Of a stretch of DNA of 64,000 nucleotides, positions 1-8,753 are shown one piece after another. Every line of letters begins with the position of its first letter. Position 1 is the first letter of the stretch. The notes below the pieces were generated by a model, which saw only the letters and a program-made list of their open reading frames with translations, was not told where the DNA came from and ran no database searches. The stretch is taken from the NCBI RefSeq assembly GCF_003201775.1, contig NZ_QJJZ01000008.1:1-64000 (forward strand). The letters run 5' to 3'. Both the position numbers and the translations under genes were made by a program. This DNA comes from Arenibacter sp. ARW7G5Y1. Its GTDB lineage: Bacteria > Bacteroidota > Bacteroidia > Flavobacteriales > Flavobacteriaceae.

Positions 1-62
1 CTCTAAAATTACCTGATCAACAAGGCAAGTTCAAAATAATATCAGAAAAACCGAAAAATAAA

Positions 63-98
63 AGGTCGCCTAATTAGTTTTTAGACGACCTCTTTTTG
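63..98. terminator. Bidirectional intrinsic terminator
   Basis: An inverted repeat (arms 63-73 and 81-91, one mismatch, 7-nt loop) is followed by CTTTTTG on the plus strand. On the minus strand it is followed by a T-rich run read from positions 62 to 54. It would end the leftward nagB transcript and any rightward transcript entering from outside the window. Confidence 0.75.
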
Positions 99-116
99 TT
101 TGTGAATTATTTTTTC

Positions 117-2045
117 TTAAAATTTGTAGCGGACAAAAGCTTCCATGGCAGCGTAATGCGCCAAGCCCAATTCATCGTATTTGGTAGCCGTTTCCTTGTT
201 CCTGTCCTCTGCACGTTGCCAGAATTCCCGGGTATCCGAACCTTGGAATACCACTCCGTCTTTTTGGGATTGGTGCTTGAAAATTCCATAGCGCTTGGCC
301 AAAACCTGACTCGGACTCATAGGGACGGCCATTTCAATATCCTCTATATCCCATTCTTGCCAAGCTCCTCGGTACAACCATACCCAACAATCCTTCATAT
401 AGGGTTTGGGCTTAAGTCTTTTTAGAGCCTCAAAAACAATGTCCAAACACACCTTGTGGGTGCCATGTGGATCTGCCAAATCACCTGCAGCATATATTTG
501 GTGCGGTTTAATTTTTTCGATCAAATCCATGGTGATTTTAATATCTTCCTCTCCTGGAGGATTCTTTTCAATAGTACCGGTTTCATAGAAGGGCAGATCG
601 TTAAAGTGTATCTGCTCGTCCGTAAGTCCAACGTAATAACTCGTTGCCCTGGCCTCACTTCTACGGATAAGACCTTTGATGTTTCTTACCTCTTCGATAT
701 CTATTTCACTGGTTTTTTTGTTCTTGATGAACTCTGTAGCCTTTTTGTATATCTCAATGGATTTTCTATTGTCCAATCCAAAGGAACGGTTGTAATCTAT
801 CACGAAATCCGAGAATCTCAAGGCTTCGTCATCTGCTACCGCTATATTCCCGGAGGTCTGATAAGCCACATGTACCTCATGGCCCTGGTTTTGCAGGCGC
901 ATGAACGTACCCCCCATACTAATGATGTCATCATCTGGGTGCGGACTAAAAATAAGTACGCGTTTTTTTGCCGGATTTGCTCTTTCCGGTCTATTGCTGT
1001 CATCGGCGTGGGGTTTACCTCCTGGCCAACCGGTAATGGTGTGTTGTAGTTTGTTGAAAATCCTGATGTTAATATCGTAGGCATCCCCGACTTCGGTCAA
1101 TAAATCGCTCATACCGTTTTCTATATAGTCGGCCTCTGTTAACATCAATACCGGTTTCTCCAATCTTAAGGCAAGACCCACAACGGCCTTCTTGATCATT
1201 TTTTCATCCCATTCCACTTTCTCAACAATCCAGGGGGTACTTATTCTGGTAAGTTTTGAGGAGGAACCTTTGTCAAGGATAAACACACTATTTGGATGCT
1301 CCTGTAGATAGGATGCCGGTACCTGTTCGGTTATAGGACCCTCGGCAGAAGCCTTAATGATTGAGGATTTCCCTTCTCCCCATGCCATAAGGATAACTTG
1401 CTTGGCCTGCATTATTTGCTTTATTCCCAGCGTTATGGCCGTTTTGGGAGTATTGTATAAGCCTTGAAAATCTTTACTCGCGGCAACCCTTGTAATATGG
1501 TCCAAGGTAACCAGCCTGGTTTTGGAATTGGGAAGGGAACCTGATTCGTTGAAACCAATATGCCCATTGCCACCAATACCTAAGACTTGAAGGTCTATCC
1601 CGCCCAAAGCGTCTATTTTGGCTTCATACTCCTTACAATAATCGGCAATATCCTTTTTTGCCAATGTTCCATCGGGTATGTGATAATTCCCAGGTTCTAT
1701 GTCCACATGGTTAAAGAGCAATTCCTTCATAAAACGCACATAACTTTGTATGGCGTCCGGTTCCATTGGGTAATATTCATCCAAGTTGAAGGCTATCACA
1801 TTTTTGAAACTGAGGTTTTCTTCCTTGTGCAATCGTACGAGTTCGGCGTACATCCTTTTTGGAGTGGAACCAGTAGCGAGTCCAAGGACGCACATCTCCT
1901 TGGCTTTCTGTTTTTTCTTGATCAATGTCGCTATTTCAGCTGCCGCTGCCTTGGATGCAACCTCGGAAGACTCGAAGATGACCGTGTTGATTTTTTCAAA
2001 CCGTTTTTCAAAACTGGTAACCTTGTCGATTTTACTTTTAATCAT
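117..2045 (-). CDS. nagB: Glucosamine-6-phosphate deaminase fused to a PIG-L/LmbE deacetylase-like domain
   Basis: The N-terminal half (about residues 20-270) is a NagB domain, converting glucosamine-6-phosphate to fructose-6-phosphate and ammonia. Visible motifs are GLATGSTP (phosphate loop), LDEYYPM and GIGGNGHIGFNE. The C-terminal part, from about residue 365, has the PIG-L/LmbE motif SPHPDDD, the zinc site of GlcNAc-type N-deacetylases. This two-domain protein of about 640 residues is a form known in Bacteroidota, so the fusion is not an assembly artefact. What the second domain acts on is unknown; deacetylation of an amino sugar feeding the first domain is my inference. There is no signal peptide, so the protein should be cytoplasmic. 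The gene is divergent from uxuA and ends at a bidirectional terminator. Confidence 0.93.
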   Translation of the reverse strand: MIKSKIDKVTSFEKRFEKINTVIFESSEVASKAAAAEIATLIKKKQKAKEMCVLGLATGSTPKRMYAELVRLHKEENLSFKNVIAFNLDEYYPMEPDAIQSYVRFMKELLFNHVDIEPGNYHIPDGTLAKKDIADYCKEYEAKIDALGGIDLQVLGIGGNGHIGFNESGSLPNSKTRLVTLDHITRVAASKDFQGLYNTPKTAITLGIKQIMQAKQVILMAWGEGKSSIIKASAEGPITEQVPASYLQEHPNSVFILDKGSSSKLTRISTPWIVEKVEWDEKMIKKAVVGLALRLEKPVLMLTEADYIENGMSDLLTEVGDAYDINIRIFNKLQHTITGWPGGKPHADDSNRPERANPAKKRVLIFSPHPDDDIISMGGTFMRLQNQGHEVHVAYQTSGNIAVADDEALRFSDFVIDYNRSFGLDNRKSIEIYKKATEFIKNKKTSEIDIEEVRNIKGLIRRSEARATSYYVGLTDEQIHFNDLPFYETGTIEKNPPGEEDIKITMDLIEKIKPHQIYAAGDLADPHGTHKVCLDIVFEALKRLKPKPYMKDCWVWLYRGAWQEWDIEDIEMAVPMSPSQVLAKRYGIFKHQSQKDGVVFQGSDTREFWQRAEDRNKETATKYDELGLAHYAAMEAFVRYKF

Positions 2046-2311
2046 GGAGAGCTAAATTTTTGTTCATTTTTGGTTGAATCGATAAAAGTAGTACAAAGTA
2101 TTTAAATGCCTAAATAAGATAGGGAATTTTAATCAAGTTTAAGAATAAAATATATTTTGTGATACTTTTTTAATCTTTCCCAAAATGGTCGGTGCAATAC
2201 TTTTAAAATTAATATCTTGGTAAATTATTTACTTGACAGAACAGCTGGTTTAAAATAATTTTATTGCATTGCTGCTTACGTGGTAATGCTTTATTTATAA
2301 AAATAGTATTA
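2046..2311. other. Divergent intergenic region nagB/uxuA
   Basis: This AT-rich spacer must hold the promoters of both nagB and uxuA. I see ATACTTTGTAC on the minus strand near 2092-2102, close to but not matching the TANNTTTG consensus, and no convincing operator. Confidence 0.4.
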
Positions 2312-3499
2312 ATGAGTTTAACTTTGGAAAATACATGGAGATGGTACGGACCTAAAGATCCTGTGTCATTATTGGATATTAAACAGTCCGGGGCCACAGG
2401 GGTGGTTACGGCATTGCATCATATTCCAAATGGGGAAATTTGGCCTGTGGATGAAATTAAAAAGAGAAAAGCGGAGATAGAAGCGGTGGGCCTGACCTGG
2501 TCTGTGGTGGAAAGTGTTCCCATCCATGAGAGTATTAAGACACAACAGGGCGGTTTCCAGAAGTATGTGGAAAATTATAAGACAACCATTGGCAATCTGG
2601 GATCATGTGGGATTGATACTATTTGTTACAATTTTATGCCCGTATTGGATTGGACACGTACCAACCTCGATTATGAGTTGGAGGACGGGTCCACGGCTTT
2701 GAGGTTTGAAAAGGACGCCTTTGCGGCTTTTGAACTTTTCTTATTGAAGCGCCCAGGTGCTGAAAAGTCCTATACCCCGGAAGAGCAGAAAGCGGCCAGG
2801 GAATATTTGGAAAAAACGTCGGAGAAGGATCAAAAAAAATTGGTCAAGAATATAATAGCCGGACTTCCTGGTGCGGAAGAAGGATATAGTTTAAAGGAAT
2901 TCAATCAGATTTTGGCAACCTATGACCATATTGGAGCCAAGGAACTTAAGAAGCACCTGTTCTCCTTTCTGGAAAGTATAATTCCAATTGCCGAAAAAGC
3001 AGGGGTACGTATGTGCATACATCCAGATGATCCACCTTATCCAATCTTGGGATTACCAAGGGTAGTTAGTACGGAGCAGGATATTCTTGATCTCTATAAG
3101 GCGGTGGATAGTCCCAACAACGGTCTCACCTTTTGTACCGGATCCTTTGGAGTTAGAGCGGACAATGATTTGGTGGGTATGGTGAAGCGCTTGGGGCATC
3201 GTATACATTTTATGCACCTGAGGAGTACGCAGCGAGATGAAAAAGGTAATTTTCACGAGGCCGATCACTTGGCCGGGGATGTAGATATGTATGGGGTGCT
3301 AAAAGCCCTGGTGGAAGAACAGCTAAAGAGGAGTGCTGCAGGAAGAAAAGATCTTCGAATGCCCATGCGTCCGGATCATGGCCATAAAATGTTGGATGAC
3401 CTTAGGAAGAAAACCAACCCAGGTTATTCTGCTATAGGAAGACTTAGGGGCCTAGCAGAGTTAAGGGGGCTGGAATTGGGAATAAGGAGATCCCTATAA
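2312..3499 (+). CDS. uxuA: Mannonate dehydratase
   Basis: The protein (395 residues from the ATG at 2312) matches UxuA, which dehydrates D-mannonate to 2-keto-3-deoxygluconate (KDG) in glucuronate catabolism. It opens with an N-terminal [12 protein letters not shown] segment and carries [16 protein letters not shown] and [13 protein letters not shown], typical of the metal-dependent TIM-barrel dehydratase. The reading frame is open 16 codons further upstream, but the residues there do not belong to the family, so the MSLTLENTW start is chosen. Its product is the substrate of the neighbouring KDG kinase. The hexuronate isomerase and mannonate oxidoreductase normally acting upstream are not in this window. 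Confidence 0.95.
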   Translation: MSLTLENTWRWYGPKDPVSLLDIKQSGATGVVTALHHIPNGEIWPVDEIKKRKAEIEAVGLTWSVVESVPIHESIKTQQGGFQKYVENYKTTIGNLGSCGIDTICYNFMPVLDWTRTNLDYELEDGSTALRFEKDAFAAFELFLLKRPGAEKSYTPEEQKAAREYLEKTSEKDQKKLVKNIIAGLPGAEEGYSLKEFNQILATYDHIGAKELKKHLFSFLESIIPIAEKAGVRMCIHPDDPPYPILGLPRVVSTEQDILDLYKAVDSPNNGLTFCTGSFGVRADNDLVGMVKRLGHRIHFMHLRSTQRDEKGNFHEADHLAGDVDMYGVLKALVEEQLKRSAAGRKDLRMPMRPDHGHKMLDDLRKKTNPGYSAIGRLRGLAELRGLELGIRRSL

Positions 3500-3543
3500 C
3501 AAATAGACCTTCCTCTCTAGGGAAAACAATATGTAGAAATCTA

Positions 3544-3580
3544 AAAAAAACCTCTGATTACCAGAAATCAGAGGTTTTTC
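3544..3580. terminator. Bidirectional intrinsic terminator between uxuA and kdgA
   Basis: CCTCTGATT (3551-3559) and AATCAGAGG (3566-3574) form a perfect stem flanked by an A run on the left and a T run on the right. It therefore works as a terminator for both convergent genes. Confidence 0.85.
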
Positions 3581-3623
3581 TTTTACAATACCGAACTAGG
3601 TAGGCAGACGATGGATGCTTTTA

Positions 3624-4292
3624 CTAGTTCCGAATTCTTTTGATAAGAGCCAATGTTTCCCTTACCGATTTCTCCAGGGCACTGTAATCCCTGTTTTCCA
3701 CCACTGTTTTGCTAATTAGATTGGAACCCATGCCTACACAGGTAACCCCTGCATTGAACCAACCTTTTAAATTGGATTCTTCCAAGGTTACACCGCCTGT
3801 CGGCATCACACTGGTCCATGGTTGAGGTCCTTTAATGGCTTTTACAAAATCTGGTCCGAAATTGGCTCCAGGGAATAATTTAATAATTTCACAGCCTAAT
3901 TCCTCGGCTTTGTTAATTTCTGTCAAAGACCCACATCCAGGGCTCCATAATACTTTTCTTCTATTACAGACCATGGCAATATCTTCGCGTAAGGAGGGGG
4001 TTACAATAAAATTGGCACCCATTTGCATATAAAGGGAAGCTGCTGCTGCATCGGTAACAGATCCTACCCCAACGGCCATTTCCGGTAATTCCTTAATGAC
4101 GTATTTTTGGAGTTCAGCAAATACTTCGTGGGCGAAATCCCCACGCGCGGTGAACTCTATTAATCTTGCACCGCCGTTGTAACATGCTTTTAATATTTTT
4201 TTTCCTAATTCCACATCCGGATGATAGAACAGGGGTACAAGTCCCGTTTCTTTCATCAATGCAGCTACTTCAATTCTAGAAAATTGTGACAT
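3624..4292 (-). CDS. eda: KDPG/KHG aldolase
   Basis: This 222-residue class I aldolase cleaves 2-keto-3-deoxy-6-phosphogluconate to pyruvate and glyceraldehyde-3-phosphate. The active-site segments are visible: EFTARG with the catalytic Glu near residue 46, and EIIKLFPGA with the Schiff-base Lys near residue 138. The length and motifs fit the bifunctional KDPG/4-hydroxy-2-oxoglutarate aldolase family. It lies 15 bp downstream of the KDG kinase on the same strand, so the two form an operon that finishes the pathway begun by the convergent uxuA gene. Confidence 0.94.
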   Translation of the reverse strand: MSQFSRIEVAALMKETGLVPLFYHPDVELGKKILKACYNGGARLIEFTARGDFAHEVFAELQKYVIKELPEMAVGVGSVTDAAAASLYMQMGANFIVTPSLREDIAMVCNRRKVLWSPGCGSLTEINKAEELGCEIIKLFPGANFGPDFVKAIKGPQPWTSVMPTGGVTLEESNLKGWFNAGVTCVGMGSNLISKTVVENRDYSALEKSVRETLALIKRIRN

Positions 4293-4307
4293 ATGGATAT
4301 TCTTGTT

Positions 4308-5330
4308 TTATCTGCTTACTTTCCCAGAGGAATTTCCTCCTGCCAATTGCTCAATTTCTTCAAGGGTGGCCAAGTTGAAATCGCCCGTAATCGTATGCTT
4401 AATACAGCAGGCGGCCGCGGCAAAGTCGATGGTTTGTTGATTGTCTATTTTGTCCTGTAGGAGGCCATATATTAGGCCTCCCATAAAGGCATCGCCACTT
4501 CCTACCCGGTCTACGACAGGGGTTACCTCCCTTATTTTAGCATAATGTATTTTTTTGCCATCATATAAGATACCGCCAATTTTCTGGTGGGAAGCATTTA
4601 CTGAATAACGCAAGGTGGTGGCCACATATTTTAGGTTCGGGGAGCCTTTGTAAAGAAGGTCGTACAGTTCGGGTAAAGAGTCCATATCCTGATAGTCCGG
4701 ATCTTGTTTTTCTTGCCCTGTCATAAAAAAGGCCGTATCCAAATCCCCTAAGATTACATTGCTGTACTTTAAGAGTTCAGGCATAATCTCTTTTGGTTCT
4801 TTTCCATATTTCCACAGTTTGGATCGATAATTTAAATCGGATGAAATAGTGATTCCCATTTCACTGGCAGCTTTGACAGCTTCCAAGCAAACGGCAGCCG
4901 CATTATTGGAAATGGCAGGGGTTACCCCGCTCCAGTGAAACCAATTGGCATCCTTAAATACTGTTTTCCAGTCTATGGTGTTTGGTTCCATTTCGGCGAT
5001 GGCACTATTGGCCCTGTCGTATACTACCTTACTTCCACGGGTACCGGCACCTGTTTCCAAAAAATAAATGCCCAGACGGTCTCCTCCAAACTGAATATTG
5101 GTGGTGCCCACATTGTGCTTTCTGATTTCCTGTAGGGCACATTCGCCTATATCGTTCTTAGGCAAACGGGTAACGAATTCGGCATCAAAACCATAATTGG
5201 CCAAGGATACTGCTACGTTAAACTCACCGCCTCCATAAGTGGCGTTAAAATTGGTGGCCTGTGAAAACCGAAGGTGTCTTTCGGTAGACAGTCTTAATAG
5301 GATCTCCCCGAAAGTGATGACTTTCTTCAT
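4308..5330 (-). CDS. kdgK: 2-Keto-3-deoxygluconate kinase (PfkB family)
   Basis: The 340-residue protein begins with ITFGEILLRLS and has a YGGGEFNVAVSLA segment, both typical of the ribokinase/PfkB fold. The C-terminal PfkB signature DRVGSGDAFMGGLIYG (about residues 275-290) contains the catalytic Asp. Its coupling with the KDPG aldolase and the nearby mannonate dehydratase supports KDG as substrate rather than another sugar. It is cytoplasmic and the first gene of a two-gene operon. The minus-strand sequence TTTTACTTTGGTAC, about 30 bp upstream of the ATG, resembles a Bacteroidota -7 box but deviates by one base. Confidence 0.9.
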   Translation of the reverse strand: MKKVITFGEILLRLSTERHLRFSQATNFNATYGGGEFNVAVSLANYGFDAEFVTRLPKNDIGECALQEIRKHNVGTTNIQFGGDRLGIYFLETGAGTRGSKVVYDRANSAIAEMEPNTIDWKTVFKDANWFHWSGVTPAISNNAAAVCLEAVKAASEMGITISSDLNYRSKLWKYGKEPKEIMPELLKYSNVILGDLDTAFFMTGQEKQDPDYQDMDSLPELYDLLYKGSPNLKYVATTLRYSVNASHQKIGGILYDGKKIHYAKIREVTPVVDRVGSGDAFMGGLIYGLLQDKIDNQQTIDFAAAACCIKHTITGDFNLATLEEIEQLAGGNSSGKVSR

Positions 5331-5604
5331 ACTAATTTTTTTGTTTGCTCGATAAATGTACCAAAGTAAAACGAAAACCCGAAAAGAAAATACATTTAGG
5401 TATTTATAACTATTATACTATTTTTTGTTTAAGGATTGATCTTGAATGTTAAATAAAAGTATAAACAGGGGGCTGGTTAAAGAAAAATGCATCAATTTGC
5501 GAATTTCCTACCAACTTGGAATGCTGATCGATAACTAAAATATTACTGGGATATGACCTTGGAAAAATATAGGAATTCCTAAATTATACATTATTATAGA
5601 ACCA
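5331..5604. other. Divergent intergenic region with a 12-bp palindrome
   Basis: This AT-rich spacer separates kdgK from the secreted hydrolase. It contains the perfect palindrome TAGGAATTCCTA at 5570-5581, 23 bp before the hydrolase ATG. The palindrome could be an operator, but a short palindrome in AT-rich DNA may also be chance. Confidence 0.35.
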
Positions 5605-6336
5605 ATGAAAACAATAGCTTTAGCTTTTTGCTGCCTGTTTATTTTTGAAGGCTGTGCTTCCCAATCCTCTCCTGAACTGATCAACTCCGAAATGGAGGTT
5701 GTTACTTCCGAAACCTTGAGGTACTATCTTTATTACCCAGAGAATTATGAGGTAAATTCGGAGGAAAAATTCCCCCTATTGCTTTTTTTGCATGGCGGGG
5801 GTGAATCCGGGGGAAATTTAAAATCCGTAAAGGGAAATGGGCCTCCAAAACTTATTGCCGGGGGCAAGAAATTCCCTTTTCTAATCTTGGCCCCACAGAA
5901 TCCGGAAGAAAAAATGTGGTGGAACACCAGGGCCGTACATCAACTTTTGGATAGTATTATTGCTACCAATAAAGTGGACGAGAATAGAATATACCTTACC
6001 GGCCTCAGTAGAGGAGGGGGTGCAGCCTGGGAAATGGCGGTCCAATATCCGGATAAATTTGCCGCTTTGGCCGTGGTTTGTGGAATGACTCCGGTTCCTT
6101 ATGCCTCATGGATAAACAAAAATATGCCCATTCGGGTCTTTCATGGCGACCAGGACAAGTCGATCCCCATATCTGAATCCATCGAAATGGTTGCTAAATT
6201 AAAGGAAATGGGATACCATGTGGATTTGACCATTTACAAAGGGGTAGGTCATAATGCCTGGGACAGGACCTATGCGAATAATGGGCTTTACGATTGGTTT
6301 TTGGCACAGAAAAAAGGAGGGGCTGTTGAAAATTAA
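5605..6336 (+). CDS. Secreted alpha/beta hydrolase lipoprotein (esterase/phospholipase-like)
   Basis: The protein of 243 residues starts with a lipoprotein signal (hydrophobic stretch, then FEGC), so it is probably anchored in an outer membrane leaflet or the periplasm. The body is an alpha/beta hydrolase: HGGGESGG gives the oxyanion region, TGLSRGGG holds the nucleophile Ser in a GxSxG setting, HGDQDKSIP supplies the likely acidic residue and GVGHNAW the catalytic His. The family includes carboxylesterases and feruloyl-esterase-like enzymes. The substrate is unknown; an acyl or aryl ester on a polysaccharide is plausible. The YyaL-like gene follows after about 90 bp on the same strand. Confidence 0.8.
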   Translation: MKTIALAFCCLFIFEGCASQSSPELINSEMEVVTSETLRYYLYYPENYEVNSEEKFPLLLFLHGGGESGGNLKSVKGNGPPKLIAGGKKFPFLILAPQNPEEKMWWNTRAVHQLLDSIIATNKVDENRIYLTGLSRGGGAAWEMAVQYPDKFAALAVVCGMTPVPYASWINKNMPIRVFHGDQDKSIPISESIEMVAKLKEMGYHVDLTIYKGVGHNAWDRTYANNGLYDWFLAQKKGGAVEN

Positions 6337-6424
6337 CAGTTTCATGGGTGTAGAACTTTGTTTAATTCTGGGATAATTGTATGCAATTGTTGTATTTTTC
6401 AAGCCTGAACAATATTTGCATTTT

Positions 6425-8536
6425 ATGACCCGTAATATGTGCCTTAGGCTTTCTTTTTGTAATCTATTTTTATTGTTGGCAATGATCCTATTTTCCTGTT
6501 CCGATATAAAAGGGCAGAAAAGCGACCATAAATATACCAATGACCTCATTCATGAAACTAGTCCATATTTATTACAACATGCCCATAATCCGGTAAACTG
6601 GCGGCCTTGGAGTCCAAGTGCCTTGGAAGAAGCTAAAAAAGAGGATAAGTTGGTATTGGTAAGTGTTGGTTATTCTTCCTGTCATTGGTGCCACGTAATG
6701 GAAGAAGAGACTTTTGAAGATGAGGAAGTGGCCAAATTGATGAATGAAAACTTTATTAATATCAAGGTAGATAGGGAGGAGAGACCAGATGTGGATCATG
6801 TTTATATGACTGCCCTGCAACTTATTAAAGGGAATGGAGGTTGGCCTTTGAACGTTATTACCCTACCCAATGGAAAACCTATTTATGGGGGTACTTACCA
6901 TACCAAGGAACAATGGAGCAAGGTCTTGTCTGAAGTTAGCAAGCTCTATAAGGATGACCCCAAGAAAGCCAATGAGTATGCCGATATGGTGGCCCAAGGT
7001 ATACAGGAAGTAAATATTATACAGCCGGTCTCGGACTTGGGCATGTTGACGCCGGAGGTCCTTAAAAATAGTGTTGATAAATGGAAGGATAACTGGGACC
7101 TAAAATGGGGAGGAAATAAAGGATCACAAAAATTCATGATCCCTGTGAATCTGGATTTTTTGTTGGATTATGCCGTTTTAACAGAGGATCGGGATGCCAT
7201 GGATTTTGTTAAGACTACATTGGATAGGATTGCTTGGGGAGGCGTCTACGATCATATAGCTGGCGGATTCTATAGATATAGTACCGATGCGCAATGGAAG
7301 GTGCCGCATTTTGAGAAAATGCTTTATGACAATGCCCAATTATTGAGCCTTTACTCCAAGGCATATAAGGTATATGGAGAACCGATGTATAGGAAAGTTG
7401 TGGAAGAAACCATTGCTTTTTTGGATAGGGAAATGAAAAACCAGGATGGCGGTTATTATGCGGCCATTGATGCCGATAGCGAGGGGGAGGAAGGTAAATT
7501 TTATGTTTGGAAAGAAGAGGAGTTAAGGTCTGTTTTAGGGGCCGATTTTGAAATTTTTGCCAAATATTACAATATAAAGCGTTCCAATATCTGGGAAAAT
7601 GATGCCTATGTGCTTTTTAGGACTTCAGGTGATGACGAATTTATAAAGGAACATGACATTTCTTTGGAAGAATGGGCGGTTTACCAGGAGCGCTGGCAAA
7701 AGAAAATATTGACTGCCAGGAACAAAAGGGTCAGGCCCAATACCGATGACAAGATCATTACCTCATGGAACGCCTTGCTGATCAATGGATTTGTGGATGC
7801 CTATAATGTTTTTAAGGATGCGGCCTATTTGGAAAAAGCCGAGGGGGTGTTCCGTTTTATTGAAAAGAATAGTCTGGACAAAGATCAGTTGATCCATACT
7901 TACAAAAAGGGCAGTAAAAAAAGCGATGGATTTTTGGAGGATTTTTCCTTTTTGGCCAATGCCTCTCTAAAACTCTACAGTACAACAATGTCCCCTTCCT
8001 ATTTGGACTTTGCAAAAAAACTCAATCAAATTGCACAGGACAAATTTGCAGATGAAGAATCCGGGATGTACAGTTTTAACTCCAATGACGAATTAATTGC
8101 CAAAATAATTAAAACCGATGATGGGGTATTGCCATCGCCAAACGCTGTGATGGCGGAGAATTTGTTTCTTCTGGGACATATAGATTACAATAAGGTGGCC
8201 ACACTCAAAGCGCGGTCCATGCTTTCTTCCATGATTTCTGCCTTGGAGGAAAATGCCTATAATTATTCCAAATGGAACTCCCTCTTGCTGAAAACAGCCT
8301 ATCCTTTTTATGAAATTGCGGTTGTTGGCGATGATGCCAAGATATTATTGTCCCAACTACAGCAACATAATTTGCCAAATACCTTAATTGTTGGCAGTGA
8401 TAAAAACAGTGAATTACCTTTGTTTAAAGGGCGTTACGCGGACGACGGCACGTATATCTATGTTTGTCAGGACCATACGTGCAAACTTCCAGTGTCTACC
8501 GCAGAGGAAGCTTTGGAGCAATTGAAGAATTTTTAA
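6425..8536 (+). CDS. YyaL/SSP411-like protein with N-terminal thioredoxin domain, lipoprotein
   Basis: This protein of about 703 residues has an N-terminal thioredoxin-like domain (DUF255), recognisable by [15 protein letters not shown] and by [14 protein letters not shown] with a CxxC pair. A long six-hairpin glycosidase-like toroid follows. Homologues are the bacterial YyaL and animal SPATA20 proteins, whose biochemical role is not settled. I chose the ATG at 6425 because it gives a clean signal with lipobox LFSC; the frame is open 16 codons further upstream but those residues look non-coding. The signal implies an exported lipoprotein. No partner is obvious in the neighbourhood. Confidence 0.87.
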   Translation: MTRNMCLRLSFCNLFLLLAMILFSCSDIKGQKSDHKYTNDLIHETSPYLLQHAHNPVNWRPWSPSALEEAKKEDKLVLVSVGYSSCHWCHVMEEETFEDEEVAKLMNENFINIKVDREERPDVDHVYMTALQLIKGNGGWPLNVITLPNGKPIYGGTYHTKEQWSKVLSEVSKLYKDDPKKANEYADMVAQGIQEVNIIQPVSDLGMLTPEVLKNSVDKWKDNWDLKWGGNKGSQKFMIPVNLDFLLDYAVLTEDRDAMDFVKTTLDRIAWGGVYDHIAGGFYRYSTDAQWKVPHFEKMLYDNAQLLSLYSKAYKVYGEPMYRKVVEETIAFLDREMKNQDGGYYAAIDADSEGEEGKFYVWKEEELRSVLGADFEIFAKYYNIKRSNIWENDAYVLFRTSGDDEFIKEHDISLEEWAVYQERWQKKILTARNKRVRPNTDDKIITSWNALLINGFVDAYNVFKDAAYLEKAEGVFRFIEKNSLDKDQLIHTYKKGSKKSDGFLEDFSFLANASLKLYSTTMSPSYLDFAKKLNQIAQDKFADEESGMYSFNSNDELIAKIIKTDDGVLPSPNAVMAENLFLLGHIDYNKVATLKARSMLSSMISALEENAYNYSKWNSLLLKTAYPFYEIAVVGDDAKILLSQLQQHNLPNTLIVGSDKNSELPLFKGRYADDGTYIYVCQDHTCKLPVSTAEEALEQLKNF

Positions 8537-8657
8537 GGATATGTTCCCCTTTAATAAAGGAAAGGATATCATTAAGATAGTCTGGAAATAAATTATGGCT
8601 CCATAATTTTTGTAATAACAATGCCATTAATATTTTGTCGATTATCCATGGATTTGT

Positions 8658-8700
8658 GTCAAATTACATGAATTTTCAGGTTGTTCGGTCAAAAAATTTT
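8658..8700 (+). promoter_or_regulatory. Conserved upstream block, copy 1 (GMC operon 1)
   Basis: A run of about 43 bp is nearly the same as the block upstream of the second GMC operon. Its core ACATGAATTTTCAGGTT is identical in both. The core holds an imperfect inverted repeat, CATGAATTTTCAGG at 8667-8680 (TGAA-TT-TTCA). Downstream, TTTTAAACTTATCTTGAA, also conserved, may be the promoter -7 region. The surrounding non-coding DNA is less alike, which suggests a retained regulator site. Confidence 0.55.
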
Positions 8701-8753
8701 AATTTAAACTTTTTTTAAACTTATCTTGAACCCCAAAATTAATTCTTCAAAGT

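Noticed and set aside
456-1049. 197-codon open frame opposite nagB
   Set aside because: It runs antisense to well-conserved NagB/PIG-L coding sequence and shows no domain or signal of its own.
2092-2102. ATACTTTGTAC as the nagB promoter
   Set aside because: It departs from TANNTTTG and has no TTG at a proper distance upstream, so it is not listed as a promoter.
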